DNA of 64,000 bases from Aggregatibacter actinomycetemcomitans. GTDB taxonomy: Bacteria; Pseudomonadota; Gammaproteobacteria; Enterobacterales; Pasteurellaceae. A program made the position numbers and the translations under genes. Location: the NCBI GenBank assembly GCA_017160915.1, contig JACAWG010000078.1, positions 37,376 through 101,375 of the forward strand, in the 5' to 3' direction. Shown piece after piece: positions 1 through 7,592 of the stretch. Numbering within the stretch: position 1 is the first letter of the stretch; each line of letters starts with the position of its first letter. The notes below the pieces were generated by a model. The model was given only the letters and a program-made list of their open reading frames with translations, ran no database searches and had not been told where the DNA came from.

Positions 1-13
1 GTTCGATTGTTCG

Positions 14-62
14 CCCCGATGGGGTCGTTGGCAAAGCCAACGTTAAAAATCCGTTGGATTTT
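14..62. repeat. String of three short hairpins
   Basis: Three perfect small palindromes lie almost end to end, each with a 3-base loop: CCCC-GAT-GGGG (14-24), CGTTGGC-AAA-GCCAACG (26-42) and AAAATCC-GTT-GGATTTT (46-62). They lie just upstream of a terminator, in sequence where I see no coding frame. A similar string occurs at 8555-8599. I do not recognise a named family. Confidence 0.55.
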
Positions 63-64
63 AT

Positions 65-104
65 AACCGCACTTTAGACGCATTAAAGTGCGGTTAGTTT
101 TTTT
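65..104 (+). terminator. Inverted uptake-signal terminator of an off-window gene
   Basis: AACCGCACTTTA (65-76) pairs perfectly with TAAAGTGCGGTT (84-95) across a 7-base loop and is followed by a T-run. Two opposed uptake signals (USS) thus form an intrinsic terminator. It probably ends transcription of a gene lying left of the window. Confidence 0.7.
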
Positions 105-148
105 GTTATTTTTAAATTTAAAAACCAATTTTAGATGGATGACTTATA

Positions 149-553
149 ATGCAAAAGCAATCATTATTTTCAAATGTAAAATACCTATTTGTCTTTTTTA
201 TCAGCTTATTTTTTGTTATTTCTTGCGGAAATAATACGGATAAATTAGACGATGAGTACCTTGGCGAAATACAAAGGGATAGCGAATACCGCTATGTTAT
301 CGATATTGATAAATTAGCCAACGGAAAAGCGATTGAAACCTCGGTAAAAGTGACAATTTCGCCGGAAAATTCAGGAATAATGGGAAAATATCTGTTCAAT
401 GAACAGGCTGACTTAGCGCAAAATCTTGTGATAATTGAAGGAAAACCGCAACTTCAAGGCGACATTTACATCGACCTTCAATGGGGTATTTACGGAAATA
501 TGAGTTATTCGCCGAAATTATTTAAAAAGCGATATTTACTCAAAATAAAATAA
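149..553 (+). CDS. Small hypothetical lipoprotein
   Basis: A 134-residue protein. The N terminus is basic, followed by a very hydrophobic Phe/Leu-rich stretch and the lipobox VISC with Cys26, so it should be lipidated and membrane anchored. The mature part is charged and polar with no family I recognise. It may be a beta-rich domain, since FNEQADLAQNL is followed by alternating hydrophobic residues. It stands alone, bounded by a USS terminator upstream and by a bidirectional terminator shared with convergent glpX. The ribosome binding site is weak. Lipoprotein status is read from the lipobox; function is unknown. Confidence 0.7.
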   Translation: MQKQSLFSNVKYLFVFFISLFFVISCGNNTDKLDDEYLGEIQRDSEYRYVIDIDKLANGKAIETSVKVTISPENSGIMGKYLFNEQADLAQNLVIIEGKPQLQGDIYIDLQWGIYGNMSYSPKLFKKRYLLKIK

Positions 554-555
554 AT

Positions 556-581
556 AAAAGCCGGTGTTATTACCGGCTTTA
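556..581. terminator. Bidirectional terminator between lipoprotein gene and glpX
   Basis: The stem AAAGCCGGT / ACCGGCTTT closes a 6-base GTTATT loop, with T-runs on both sides. It lies between two convergent stop codons, so it can serve both transcripts. Confidence 0.75.
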
Positions 582-590
582 TTTTTATCA

Positions 591-1604
591 TTAGGCATTA
601 ATTAAACGATAAAGTGCGGTGTCTTTTCGGTCTAAATAATGGGTGGATTGAATACGACGAATAGTTCTGGATTTGCCGCGAATTAATAAGGTTTCCGTTG
701 TTGCCAAATTACCTTTACGATGAATGCCTTTTAATAAATCGCCGTTGGTAATGCCCGTTGCGGCAAACACCAAATTATCATCACGCACCAGTTGTTCCAG
801 TTGCAATACGGTGTTCACTTCTACGCCCATTTCCTGACAACGGCGAATTTCCTCCGCCGCCAAAGCGTTATTTTCCGGCGTATCGCCTTTCACCTGATCA
901 CGCGGCAGTAAACGAACCTGCATATCGCCGCCCAGTGCGCGAATGGCAGCCGCCGCCACAACGCCTTCCGGCGCACCGCCGATACCGTAAACCATGTCCA
1001 CTTCCGCCTCCGGCAAACAGCATAAAACGGAAGCGGCAACATCGCCGTCAGGAATGGTGAATACACGTACGCCCAACTCGTGCATTTTTTCAATCACCGC
1101 GCTATGACGGGGTTTATCCAACACCATGACACTTAAATCGGACAATAATTTGCCTAATTTAGAAGCAACACGACGCAAATTTTGTTCAATAGGCAAATTC
1201 AAATCAATCAAGCCTTTCACTTCCGGCCCCACCACCAGTTTTTCCATATACATATCCGGCGCTTTTAAAAAGGTGTTTTTACCACCCGCCGCCAGCACGG
1301 AAATGGCGTTAGACTGTCCCATTGCGGTCATTCGTGTGCCGTCAATAGGATCAACGGCAATGGACACCAGCTCGCCCATGCCGGAACCGACTTTTTCACC
1401 GATATACAACATCGGCGCTTGATCAATTTCCCCTTCGCCAATCACGATTTCCGCATCCATATGAATCAAATTCAGCATATAGCGCATGGCTTTCACCGCC
1501 GCATCGTCCGCCGCATTTTTATCTCCGCGTCCCAACCAGGCAAAACCGGCTAACGCGGCAACTTCCGTAACTCTTGAAAATTCAATGGCTAATGCTCTGT
1601 TCAT
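591..1604 (-). CDS. glpX: Class II fructose-1,6-bisphosphatase
   Basis: A 337-residue GlpX-type phosphatase that hydrolyses fructose-1,6-bisphosphate to fructose-6-phosphate in gluconeogenesis, in the cytosol. The start at 1604 (MNRALAIEFSRVTE) is chosen over an upstream in-frame ATG at 1658 because family members begin there and AAGGGAT lies just before it. The metal-binding signatures GEGEID (residues 57-62) and DPIDGT (85-90) are intact, and the length is normal. A USS overlaps the 3' coding end near 611. It is monocistronic here, without the glpF or glpK neighbours of enterics. Confidence 0.95.
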   Translation of the reverse strand: MNRALAIEFSRVTEVAALAGFAWLGRGDKNAADDAAVKAMRYMLNLIHMDAEIVIGEGEIDQAPMLYIGEKVGSGMGELVSIAVDPIDGTRMTAMGQSNAISVLAAGGKNTFLKAPDMYMEKLVVGPEVKGLIDLNLPIEQNLRRVASKLGKLLSDLSVMVLDKPRHSAVIEKMHELGVRVFTIPDGDVAASVLCCLPEAEVDMVYGIGGAPEGVVAAAAIRALGGDMQVRLLPRDQVKGDTPENNALAAEEIRRCQEMGVEVNTVLQLEQLVRDDNLVFAATGITNGDLLKGIHRKGNLATTETLLIRGKSRTIRRIQSTHYLDRKDTALYRLINA

Positions 1605-1799
1605 GATGTATCCCTTAAAATCAAAAATGTGAAATCGGCTTATTTTAGCACTAAGCAAACGATTGCATACTAAAATTTAAGAGAAAATTTTAGCGAAAAG
1701 AATTAATTAGCAGATAATGCGATTCTTTTCTTTAAAAAAGACGATTAAGTAAGGTAGAATATGGTCACTTTACATCCATTTGTTTTAGAGGAAATTACT

Positions 1800-2018
1800 A
1801 TGTCACTAGAAATTCTAGACCAGTTAGAAAACAAGATTAAACAAGCTGTCGAAACCATTCAGTTGCTTCAATTGGAAGTGGATGAATTAAGAGAAAAAAA
1901 TGGCAGAGCACAACAAGAAAATGATGCACTACGCGGTGAAAACGAACAATTAAGAGGCGAACACCAAAATATTCAAGAACGTTTACGTTCACTTTTAGGT
2001 ATCACCGACAGCATCTAA
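1800..2018 (+). CDS. zapB: Cell division coiled-coil protein ZapB
   Basis: A 72-residue protein that is almost wholly coiled coil, beginning MSLEILDQLENKIKQ, a typical ZapB N terminus. ZapB joins the division site through ZapA and helps organise and position the FtsZ ring. I chose the ATG at 1800 because it matches the family start; the in-frame ATG at 1761 would add 13 non-conserved residues. Repeated Glu/Gln-rich heptads (REKNGRAQQEND and similar) run to the C terminus. A strong terminator follows at 2036-2066. Confidence 0.93.
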   Translation: MSLEILDQLENKIKQAVETIQLLQLEVDELREKNGRAQQENDALRGENEQLRGEHQNIQERLRSLLGITDSI

Positions 2019-2035
2019 TTATTTATTTTTAAACA

Positions 2036-2066
2036 AAGGCTTAGTTTATCTAAGCCTTCTTTTTTA
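2036..2066 (+). terminator. zapB terminator abutting the mioC ribosome binding site
   Basis: AAGGCTTAG-TTTAT-CTAAGCCTT (2036-2058) is followed by a T-run. The mioC Shine-Dalgarno AGGAG (2067-2071) begins immediately after the T-run, so mioC would depend on read-through or on a promoter inside zapB. Confidence 0.8.
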
Positions 2067-2075
2067 GGAGAGAAA

Positions 2076-2519
2076 ATGCAGCCTAAAATTTGCTTAATTA
2101 CCGGCAGCACATTAGGAGGCGCCGAATATGTTGCCGAACACTTGGAAAGCGTATTACAACAGCAGGGTTTCAGCACCGCACTTCTGCACGGACCCTCTTT
2201 AGGCGAAGTCATTAATGAAAAACTGTGGCTGGTGGTTACCTCCACCCACGGCGCCGGCGAATTGCCGGATAACCTAAAACAGCTATTTGACGAACTCAAA
2301 ACCGGTGATGCGGATCTTTCGGATTTACGATTTGCCGTAATCGGTTTGGGCAATTCCGATTACGATACCTTCTGTTTTGCGGTGGACACGGTAGAGCAGA
2401 CTTTGCTGGCAAAAAGTGCGGTCAAAATTACCGATGCTTTGCGTATTGATGTCTTAACGGAAACCGATCAGGAACAATGTGCAGAAGACTGGTTGCCTAA
2501 CTTTGTACACCATCTTTAA
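2076..2519 (+). CDS. mioC: FMN-binding flavodoxin-like protein MioC
   Basis: A 147-residue flavodoxin, the same length as E. coli MioC. The FMN phosphate loop appears as [12 protein letters not shown] near the N terminus, followed by a typical [11 protein letters not shown] loop and a [11 protein letters not shown] loop. E. coli MioC can support biotin synthase electron transfer in vitro. The gene is classically the left neighbour of oriC, and transcription from it enters the origin, which is the case here: the stop codon at 2519 is followed at once by the origin region. A USS lies inside the gene near 2412. Confidence 0.94.
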   Translation: MQPKICLITGSTLGGAEYVAEHLESVLQQQGFSTALLHGPSLGEVINEKLWLVVTSTHGAGELPDNLKQLFDELKTGDADLSDLRFAVIGLGNSDYDTFCFAVDTVEQTLLAKSAVKITDALRIDVLTETDQEQCAEDWLPNFVHHL

Positions 2520-2958
2520 TCTTTTTGCTCAAAATAAAACCAATCATTTTCTAAAAACGCTTGTGGATAACTTTACATAAAATTGTGAAAAATCTGTTTT
2601 TATAACATGAATAAATTTTACAAAAGATCCAACTGTGGATAAATAGCAAAGTTACCCACAAGAAATTTGAGGGTGGATCGGTAAGATCTTAACAACTTGT
2701 AACATGATCCATCTCTTTCATTTACCACATAAAAAAGATCTTATCCAAGGTTTTCGCCGATCCTAATTATAGTAATAATAAACTTTATATATAGATAAAG
2801 ATCTTATTACTTATTAACGTCGGATCTTTTCTTCCGATCCCCTCTTCCCTTCTCCTCAAACTGACCTTTTATCCGCACGGGATTTTCAGTAGAATAGCAA
2901 CCAATTTTTTTAAAGGATCGGACGATCCGTTACAGAATGCAAAAAGAGATAAAAAATA
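2520..2958. other. oriC: Chromosomal replication origin oriC
   Basis: A non-coding 439-base stretch between mioC and mnmG, the conserved gammaproteobacterial origin position. It has two perfect DnaA boxes TGTGGATAA (2562-2570, 2634-2642) and near matches TTACCCACA (2652-2660), TTTACCACA (2721-2729) and TTATCCAAG (2741-2749). I count eleven GATC sites between 2626 and 2927, suited to Dam and SeqA control. Four GATCTT-led elements at 2685, 2737, 2810 and 2823 resemble origin-unwinding 13-mers. The most AT-rich part is 2761-2820. Position and motif density together make the call strong; the exact minimal origin is inference. Confidence 0.92.
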
Positions 2959-4851
2959 ATGATGTTTTATACAGAAACCTATGATGTCATCGTGATCGGT
3001 GGCGGCCATGCAGGAACCGAAGCCGCATTGGCACCTGCGCGCATGGGGTTAAAAACCCTGTTGCTTACGCATAATGTGGATACCTTAGGGCAAATGTCCT
3101 GTAATCCGGCGATTGGCGGGATCGGCAAAGGGCATTTGGTCAAAGAAATTGATGCCATGGGCGGTTTAATGGCAACCGCAGCGGATAAGTCGGGTATTCA
3201 ATTTCGCACCTTAAACAGCAGTAAAGGTCCGGCGGTGCGTGCAACCCGCGCACAGGCAGACCGTGTGTTATATCGCCAAGCGGTACGTATCGCCCTTGAA
3301 AATCAACCGAATTTGGATATTTTTCAACAAGAAGCCACGGATATTTTAATCGAACAAGATCGCGCTACGGGCGTAGTGACCAAAATGGGGCTGAAATTTC
3401 ATGCCAAAGCGGTGATTCTCACTGCCGGCACTTTCCTCGCCGGCAAGATCCATATTGGTTTGGAAAATTATACCGGCGGGCGCGCAGGTGATCCGGCTTC
3501 CGTGACATTGGCGCAGCGTTTGCGCGATCTCAATTTACGGGTGGATCGCTTAAAAACCGGTACGCCGCCACGTATTGACGCACGCACCATTGATTTTTCC
3601 GTGCTTGCCGAACAACATGGCGATGCGCAATTGCCGGTATTTTCGTTCATGGGATCGGTCGATCAACATCCCCGCCAAATTCCGTGTTTTATTACCCATA
3701 CCAACGAAAAAACCCATGAGGTGATCCGTAATAATTTGGATCGCAGCCCAATGTACACCGGCGTGATCGAAGGAATCGGCCCGCGTTATTGCCCATCCAT
3801 TGAAGATAAAGTGATGCGTTTTGCCGATCGTAATTCTCATCAGATCTATTTGGAACCGGAAGGCTTAACCAGTAACGAAATTTACCCGAACGGTATTTCC
3901 ACCAGTTTGCCGTTTGATGTGCAAATGGGGATCGTCAATTCCATGAAAGGTTTGGAAAAGGCACGGATCGTAAAACCGGGTTATGCCATTGAATACGATT
4001 ATTTTGATCCGCGCGATCTGAAACCGACGTTAGAAACTAAAGCGATCTCAGGCTTGTTCTTTGCCGGACAAATTAACGGTACAACCGGTTATGAAGAAGC
4101 AGCGGCACAAGGCTTACTTGCCGGAATTAACGCCGGGCTTTATGTGCAGGAAAAAGACGCTTGGTTCCCACGTCGCGATCAGGCTTATATAGGTGTGTTG
4201 GTGGACGATCTTTGCACCCTTGGCACCAAAGAACCGTACCGTGTGTTTACTTCTCGTGCGGAATATCGTTTATTGCTACGCGAAGATAACGCCGATATTC
4301 GTTTAACGCCGATTGCCCATGAGCTCGGTTTGATTGACGACGCACGCTGGGCGCGTTTTAACCAAAAAATGGAAAACATTGAGCTTGAACGCCAACGCTT
4401 ACGCAATATTTGGCTGCACCCGCGTTCGGAATATCTGGAAGAAGCCAATAAAGTGTTGGGCAGCCCACTGGTGCGTGAAGCTAACGGCGAAGATTTATTG
4501 CGCCGTCCGGAAATGAATTATGAAATTTTGACTGCTCTCACCCCTTATCAGCCGGCAATGGAAGATAAAGAAGCGGTGGAACAAGTGGAGATCGCCATTA
4601 AATATCAAGGCTATATCGAACACCAAGAAGAAGAAATCGAAAAACAAAAACGCCATGAAAATACGGCGATTCCGGCGCAGTTTGATTATGGCAAAGTTTC
4701 CGGTTTATCAAACGAAGTGCGCGCGAAGTTAGAACAACATCGCCCGGTATCCATTGGTCAAGCTAGCCGCATTTCCGGCATCACACCAGCGGCAATTTCC
4801 ATCATTTTGGTTAACTTGAAAAAACAAGGGATGTTAAAGCGCGGGGAATAA
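2959..4851 (+). CDS. mnmG: tRNA uridine-5-carboxymethylaminomethyl modification enzyme MnmG
   Basis: A 630-residue FAD protein (also called GidA). With MnmE it installs the cmnm5 group on wobble U34 of several tRNAs. The N-terminal dinucleotide fold GGGHAGTEA follows DVIVIGG. The conserved [17 protein letters not shown] block, the GTPPRID loop and the C-terminal [15 protein letters not shown] segment are all intact. The start could be 2959 or the next ATG at 2962; AAGAGAT at 2944-2950 serves either. A USS terminator follows at 4876-4905. In relatives rsmG follows directly; here an accessory block separates the two. Confidence 0.97.
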   Translation: MMFYTETYDVIVIGGGHAGTEAALAPARMGLKTLLLTHNVDTLGQMSCNPAIGGIGKGHLVKEIDAMGGLMATAADKSGIQFRTLNSSKGPAVRATRAQADRVLYRQAVRIALENQPNLDIFQQEATDILIEQDRATGVVTKMGLKFHAKAVILTAGTFLAGKIHIGLENYTGGRAGDPASVTLAQRLRDLNLRVDRLKTGTPPRIDARTIDFSVLAEQHGDAQLPVFSFMGSVDQHPRQIPCFITHTNEKTHEVIRNNLDRSPMYTGVIEGIGPRYCPSIEDKVMRFADRNSHQIYLEPEGLTSNEIYPNGISTSLPFDVQMGIVNSMKGLEKARIVKPGYAIEYDYFDPRDLKPTLETKAISGLFFAGQINGTTGYEEAAAQGLLAGINAGLYVQEKDAWFPRRDQAYIGVLVDDLCTLGTKEPYRVFTSRAEYRLLLREDNADIRLTPIAHELGLIDDARWARFNQKMENIELERQRLRNIWLHPRSEYLEEANKVLGSPLVREANGEDLLRRPEMNYEILTALTPYQPAMEDKEAVEQVEIAIKYQGYIEHQEEEIEKQKRHENTAIPAQFDYGKVSGLSNEVRAKLEQHRPVSIGQASRISGITPAAISIILVNLKKQGMLKRGE

Positions 4852-4875
4852 TCTTTCCCTCTCGCTAAAAAGCAG

Positions 4876-4905
4876 AAAAGTGCGGTCGATTTTGACCGCA
4901 CTTTT
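4876..4905. terminator. USS-pair terminator after mnmG
   Basis: AAAAGTGCGGTC (4876-4887) and GACCGCACTTTT (4894-4905) form a perfect 12-bp stem with a 6-base loop, followed by a T-rich tract. Two inverted uptake signals make up the stem. Confidence 0.85.
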
Positions 4906-4973
4906 ATTTTTAAATTTAGATATTAATTTGTATTACTGTTACATATAACAATCTATTTTTTAGCTTATTTTTC

Positions 4974-5029
4974 AAAGCAGTATACTGCTTTTACTTTACC
5001 TTGACAGCTAAAGTAAAAACATATTGCTA
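4974..5029 (+). promoter_or_regulatory. Palindrome-flanked promoter of the DarT-like operon
   Basis: A perfect 18-bp palindrome, AAAGCAGTATACTGCTTT (4974-4991), is followed by a second perfect inverted repeat, TTTTACTTTA (4989-4998) and TAAAGTAAAA (5009-5018). The 10-base loop of the second contains a consensus -35 box TTGACA at 5001-5006. A weak -10 such as TTGCTA (5024-5029) lies 17 bases on, and the first ATG is at 5052. Dyads abutting and straddling the -35 suggest a repressible promoter, as in toxin-antitoxin operons. The repressor is not identified; no gene of the operon shows an obvious helix-turn-helix. Confidence 0.6.
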
Positions 5030-5051
5030 AAGAAAAAGAAAGTTAAAATAT

Positions 5052-6053
5052 ATGGGAACCATTAATTATCATTCGGGAGTTGATTGGAGTTTAGTCCTAG
5101 ATGCTGATCAATTACTCGTCAGCCAACTTATTGAACGTCGCAATATCCGCTGGCTTTGTCATTTTACTCCTAGATCTAATTTAGAAAATATAAAACAAAA
5201 TGGATTAAAAACGAGAAATTTACTTTCTTATAATGAAGCCATTGTTACTGATAATTATCGCTATGATCAGTATAAGAATGCAATTTGCCTATCTATCAGT
5301 AAGCCTAATCAATGGATGTTAAAAAGGAAGTTAGAACAAGGCTATGATTTGTGCCTATTGCTAATTGATCCTGCCGTTTTATATAAAAAAGAATGTATTT
5401 TCTATCCGCATAACGCTGCAACAGCCAGCTTCAGCAATGCTAGTCCCGAAAGTTTCAAAGGTGAAGAAGCGTTAGAAGCTCTATTTGCTAACCCAATTAC
5501 TTTCCAAAAATCAGGACAAGAGCCTACAATTAGGAATAGAATTTCATCTCTTCGGGATTATGAAACCACCTCAGATCAAGCTGAAGTACAATGTTTAGAA
5601 AACATTGAGCTAGAGTATATTTTGCATATTTTTGAGGATGAAATTCCATTAACTTATGATGATATTGAGAATAAAGCCCAGATTGGTTCTACTATTGATA
5701 AATATCTTAATACTTATATAGAAGACAAAGGAATTAGAGGTCTTAAAAGCAACAGTGTAGCAAGAGAAAAAAGGTTAGAGCAAGTTGCTAAAAAAATGGC
5801 TAAAACCAAGTTAACCAATGAAGATATTAAACTAATTAAAGAACACCATAAGCATATACAAAATATGTTTGAAGATGTTTTTATTTCTTCATCTAGAGAA
5901 GAAAAACAGCCAATAACCACTAAAAAAGTAACAGAACCTAAACAAGAACGGAAAAAAATAGACTATTCCTCAAGTTCGAGTGTTAGCTCATCAGGTGATG
6001 GTTGTTTAGGCTTTATCATTCTGGTTATTTTATTGATTATATTTGTATTTTAA
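5052..6053 (+). CDS. DarT-family DNA ADP-ribosyltransferase toxin with C-terminal membrane tail
   Basis: A 333-residue protein. The N-terminal domain has the DarT (DUF4433) signature: a His-x-Thr start motif H37-F38-T39, then NLENIKQNGL (43-52), a hydrophobic strand LLLIDP (102-107), and AEVQ with Glu178 in the place of the catalytic Glu. DarT enzymes ADP-ribosylate bases of single-stranded DNA using NAD. After about residue 215 comes a charged, probably helical region, then a Ser-rich linker (about 303-312) and a final hydrophobic stretch IILVILLIIFVF that looks like a tail anchor. The downstream NADAR-like gene points to the DarT1 (guanine-modifying) subtype; that subtype is inference. The operon is visibly AT-rich compared with its neighbours. 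Confidence 0.8.
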   Translation: MGTINYHSGVDWSLVLDADQLLVSQLIERRNIRWLCHFTPRSNLENIKQNGLKTRNLLSYNEAIVTDNYRYDQYKNAICLSISKPNQWMLKRKLEQGYDLCLLLIDPAVLYKKECIFYPHNAATASFSNASPESFKGEEALEALFANPITFQKSGQEPTIRNRISSLRDYETTSDQAEVQCLENIELEYILHIFEDEIPLTYDDIENKAQIGSTIDKYLNTYIEDKGIRGLKSNSVAREKRLEQVAKKMAKTKLTNEDIKLIKEHHKHIQNMFEDVFISSSREEKQPITTKKVTEPKQERKKIDYSSSSSVSSSGDGCLGFIILVILLIIFVF

Positions 6054-6058
6054 AAATT

Positions 6059-6775
6059 ATGGAAAAAGAGAAAAAAACAATAGGTAGAGCTATTCGCCCT
6101 ATTTTTATTCCTAATCGAGATAATATTGGTGTTATTGAACAAAATATCCAATTCGATTGGCATATGGGAATGAGTGCAGAAGTGCGAAAACGTTCAATTA
6201 AAAGCCTTCATCAAGAGGCGGAAAAACAAGGATTTAATAAAATTCTAGAGGCCTCAAGCAAATCGGATCAAGAAATAGGTATTCAGCTGAGTTCATTTTT
6301 TCTTAAAAACATTAAAGGCTATCCTGTCGAAAATCTTTTCCAAAGTAGCAAAGTGTTTGTGAATGATGGACCTTATCGAGATCTATTAACGGTTACACCA
6401 CGAGAAGCCAAAAAGGATACTCGGTTAAGAGAAAGTGGCGAAATGGTAAAGTTTACCTTTAATCAAAAAGATTTTCCTTTAGAACCGAAAAGTCTGTTTT
6501 ATGATTGGCTTTATCTGAATGTATTATTTTCTGAGCGGAATTTAGCATTGCGAGAAGCCTTTTTTGAGGAGCATTTTGATGCCTTTAGTGACATTGAATT
6601 TAATCCTCAAAGATCATTTAGCTGTCAAGCAAGAACGTTAGCGCTATGTGTTTCATTATATGAAAACGAAAGTGTACAGAATTTTATTCGGGATCCTGTC
6701 GGGCTTTCTCAGCAGTTTGATTTGTATAAAAAGGTTACAACATCAGATTTAAATAAACAGATTGAATTACTTTAA
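6059..6775 (+). CDS. Putative DarT1-associated NADAR-type antitoxin
   Basis: A 238-residue soluble protein starting at the ATG at 6059, five bases after the toxin stop, so the two are probably translationally coupled; no good Shine-Dalgarno is visible. It matches, from memory, the family annotated as DarT1-associated NADAR antitoxin (NADAR glycohydrolases remove ADP-ribose from guanine). Landmarks are RPIFIPN (13-19), EASSKSDQEIG (64-74), FQSSKVFVNDGPYRDLL (94-110), REAKKDTRLR (115-124), FPLEPKSLFYDWLY (139-152) and DIEFNPQRSFSCQAR (178-192). No DNA-binding motif is seen. Family membership is recall without a search; the function follows from family and position. Confidence 0.7.
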   Translation: MEKEKKTIGRAIRPIFIPNRDNIGVIEQNIQFDWHMGMSAEVRKRSIKSLHQEAEKQGFNKILEASSKSDQEIGIQLSSFFLKNIKGYPVENLFQSSKVFVNDGPYRDLLTVTPREAKKDTRLRESGEMVKFTFNQKDFPLEPKSLFYDWLYLNVLFSERNLALREAFFEEHFDAFSDIEFNPQRSFSCQARTLALCVSLYENESVQNFIRDPVGLSQQFDLYKKVTTSDLNKQIELL

Positions 6776-6787
6776 TAGGGATTATAT

Positions 6788-7522
6788 ATGTTTAAAAAAT
6801 TATTTCAGTCCATTGCTACATTTCAGCCTGATAATGTAAAAAGTACTTACAATGATGGTGTGAATGCTTTAGCTCGAGGTGATTTAACCACAGCTATACC
6901 GCTATTTGAACAAATTTGTCAGCAACACCCGTCGGCTGCCTATAATTTAGGGTTGATTTATCTTAATGGTGCAGGTCAGTTTACGCCTAAATATGATTTA
7001 GCAAGGAAATATCTCAAAATTGCTCATGAGTTAGGACATGAAAGAGCAGAATGGTCTGCTCAAATTATTGGATTAAATGAAGAACGTAAGCTTTCTGTTC
7101 AAGAGCAAATGGAATTTACCGTATTTTCAGTAACGCAGTATGTTCAGGGGAGACAATTAGGTAATTTGGCTTATCTCATTGCTTATGATATTAAACGTAA
7201 TATTTTAGAAACCAGTTCAAATGAAATATACAGTTTATATCGTTTCCTTTCTTACGAAGTTTATTGTATTCGTAACTATGGCAATGAAGAGGTTATGGCT
7301 TTATATGAAACTTCATCGTTAACAAATTGGAATATCACAGATGAAGATGATTGGGAAAGTGGAAAAACAGCTGTGATTTCTGATTATCTGAATGAGAAAG
7401 TAACGCCGTTTATTCTAAATATTGCGGGAGGAAAATTATCCCTTGAGAACTTAGGAACGGTGAGATTAGCTGCTGTAAATGCAGTTTATGAATGTTTTAT
7501 TCTTGAGCAACTACGAAGATAG
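6788..7522 (+). CDS. Sel1/TPR-like repeat protein, third gene of the DarT-like operon
   Basis: A 244-residue protein, 12 bases after the preceding stop, with an AGGGA ribosome binding site. The N-terminal 90 residues contain TPR/Sel1-type helical repeats (GVNALARGDLTTAIPLFEQ, AAYNLGLIYLNGAG, LARKYLKIAHELGHERAEW). The remainder is predicted helical and matches nothing I know. No signal peptide is visible. Repeats of this kind usually mediate protein contacts, so it may scaffold, control or localise the toxin-antitoxin pair; that is inference. The codon use and AT richness match the two upstream genes, so the three probably arrived together. Confidence 0.65.
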   Translation: MFKKLFQSIATFQPDNVKSTYNDGVNALARGDLTTAIPLFEQICQQHPSAAYNLGLIYLNGAGQFTPKYDLARKYLKIAHELGHERAEWSAQIIGLNEERKLSVQEQMEFTVFSVTQYVQGRQLGNLAYLIAYDIKRNILETSSNEIYSLYRFLSYEVYCIRNYGNEEVMALYETSSLTNWNITDEDDWESGKTAVISDYLNEKVTPFILNIAGGKLSLENLGTVRLAAVNAVYECFILEQLRR

Positions 7523-7557
7523 TACCTAAATACAACATCTATGTTTTATATCATATG

Positions 7558-7583
7558 AAGTGCGGTGAATTTTTACCGCACTT
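7558..7583. terminator. USS-pair terminator between convergent operons
   Basis: AAGTGCGGT (7558-7566) and ACCGCACTT (7575-7583) with an 8-base T-rich loop. It lies between the stop of the TPR gene and the stop of the macrodomain gene on the opposite strand, and so can serve both. Confidence 0.8.
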
Positions 7584-7592
7584 TATTTATGA

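Noticed and set aside
758-1060. Open frames antisense to glpX, mnmG, atp, fuc and other genes
   Set aside because: Shadows of real genes with Arg- or Pro-rich, non-conserved translations.
1605-1658. Longer N terminus for GlpX from the ATG at 1658
   Set aside because: The added residues are not conserved, and a good ribosome binding site lies before 1604.
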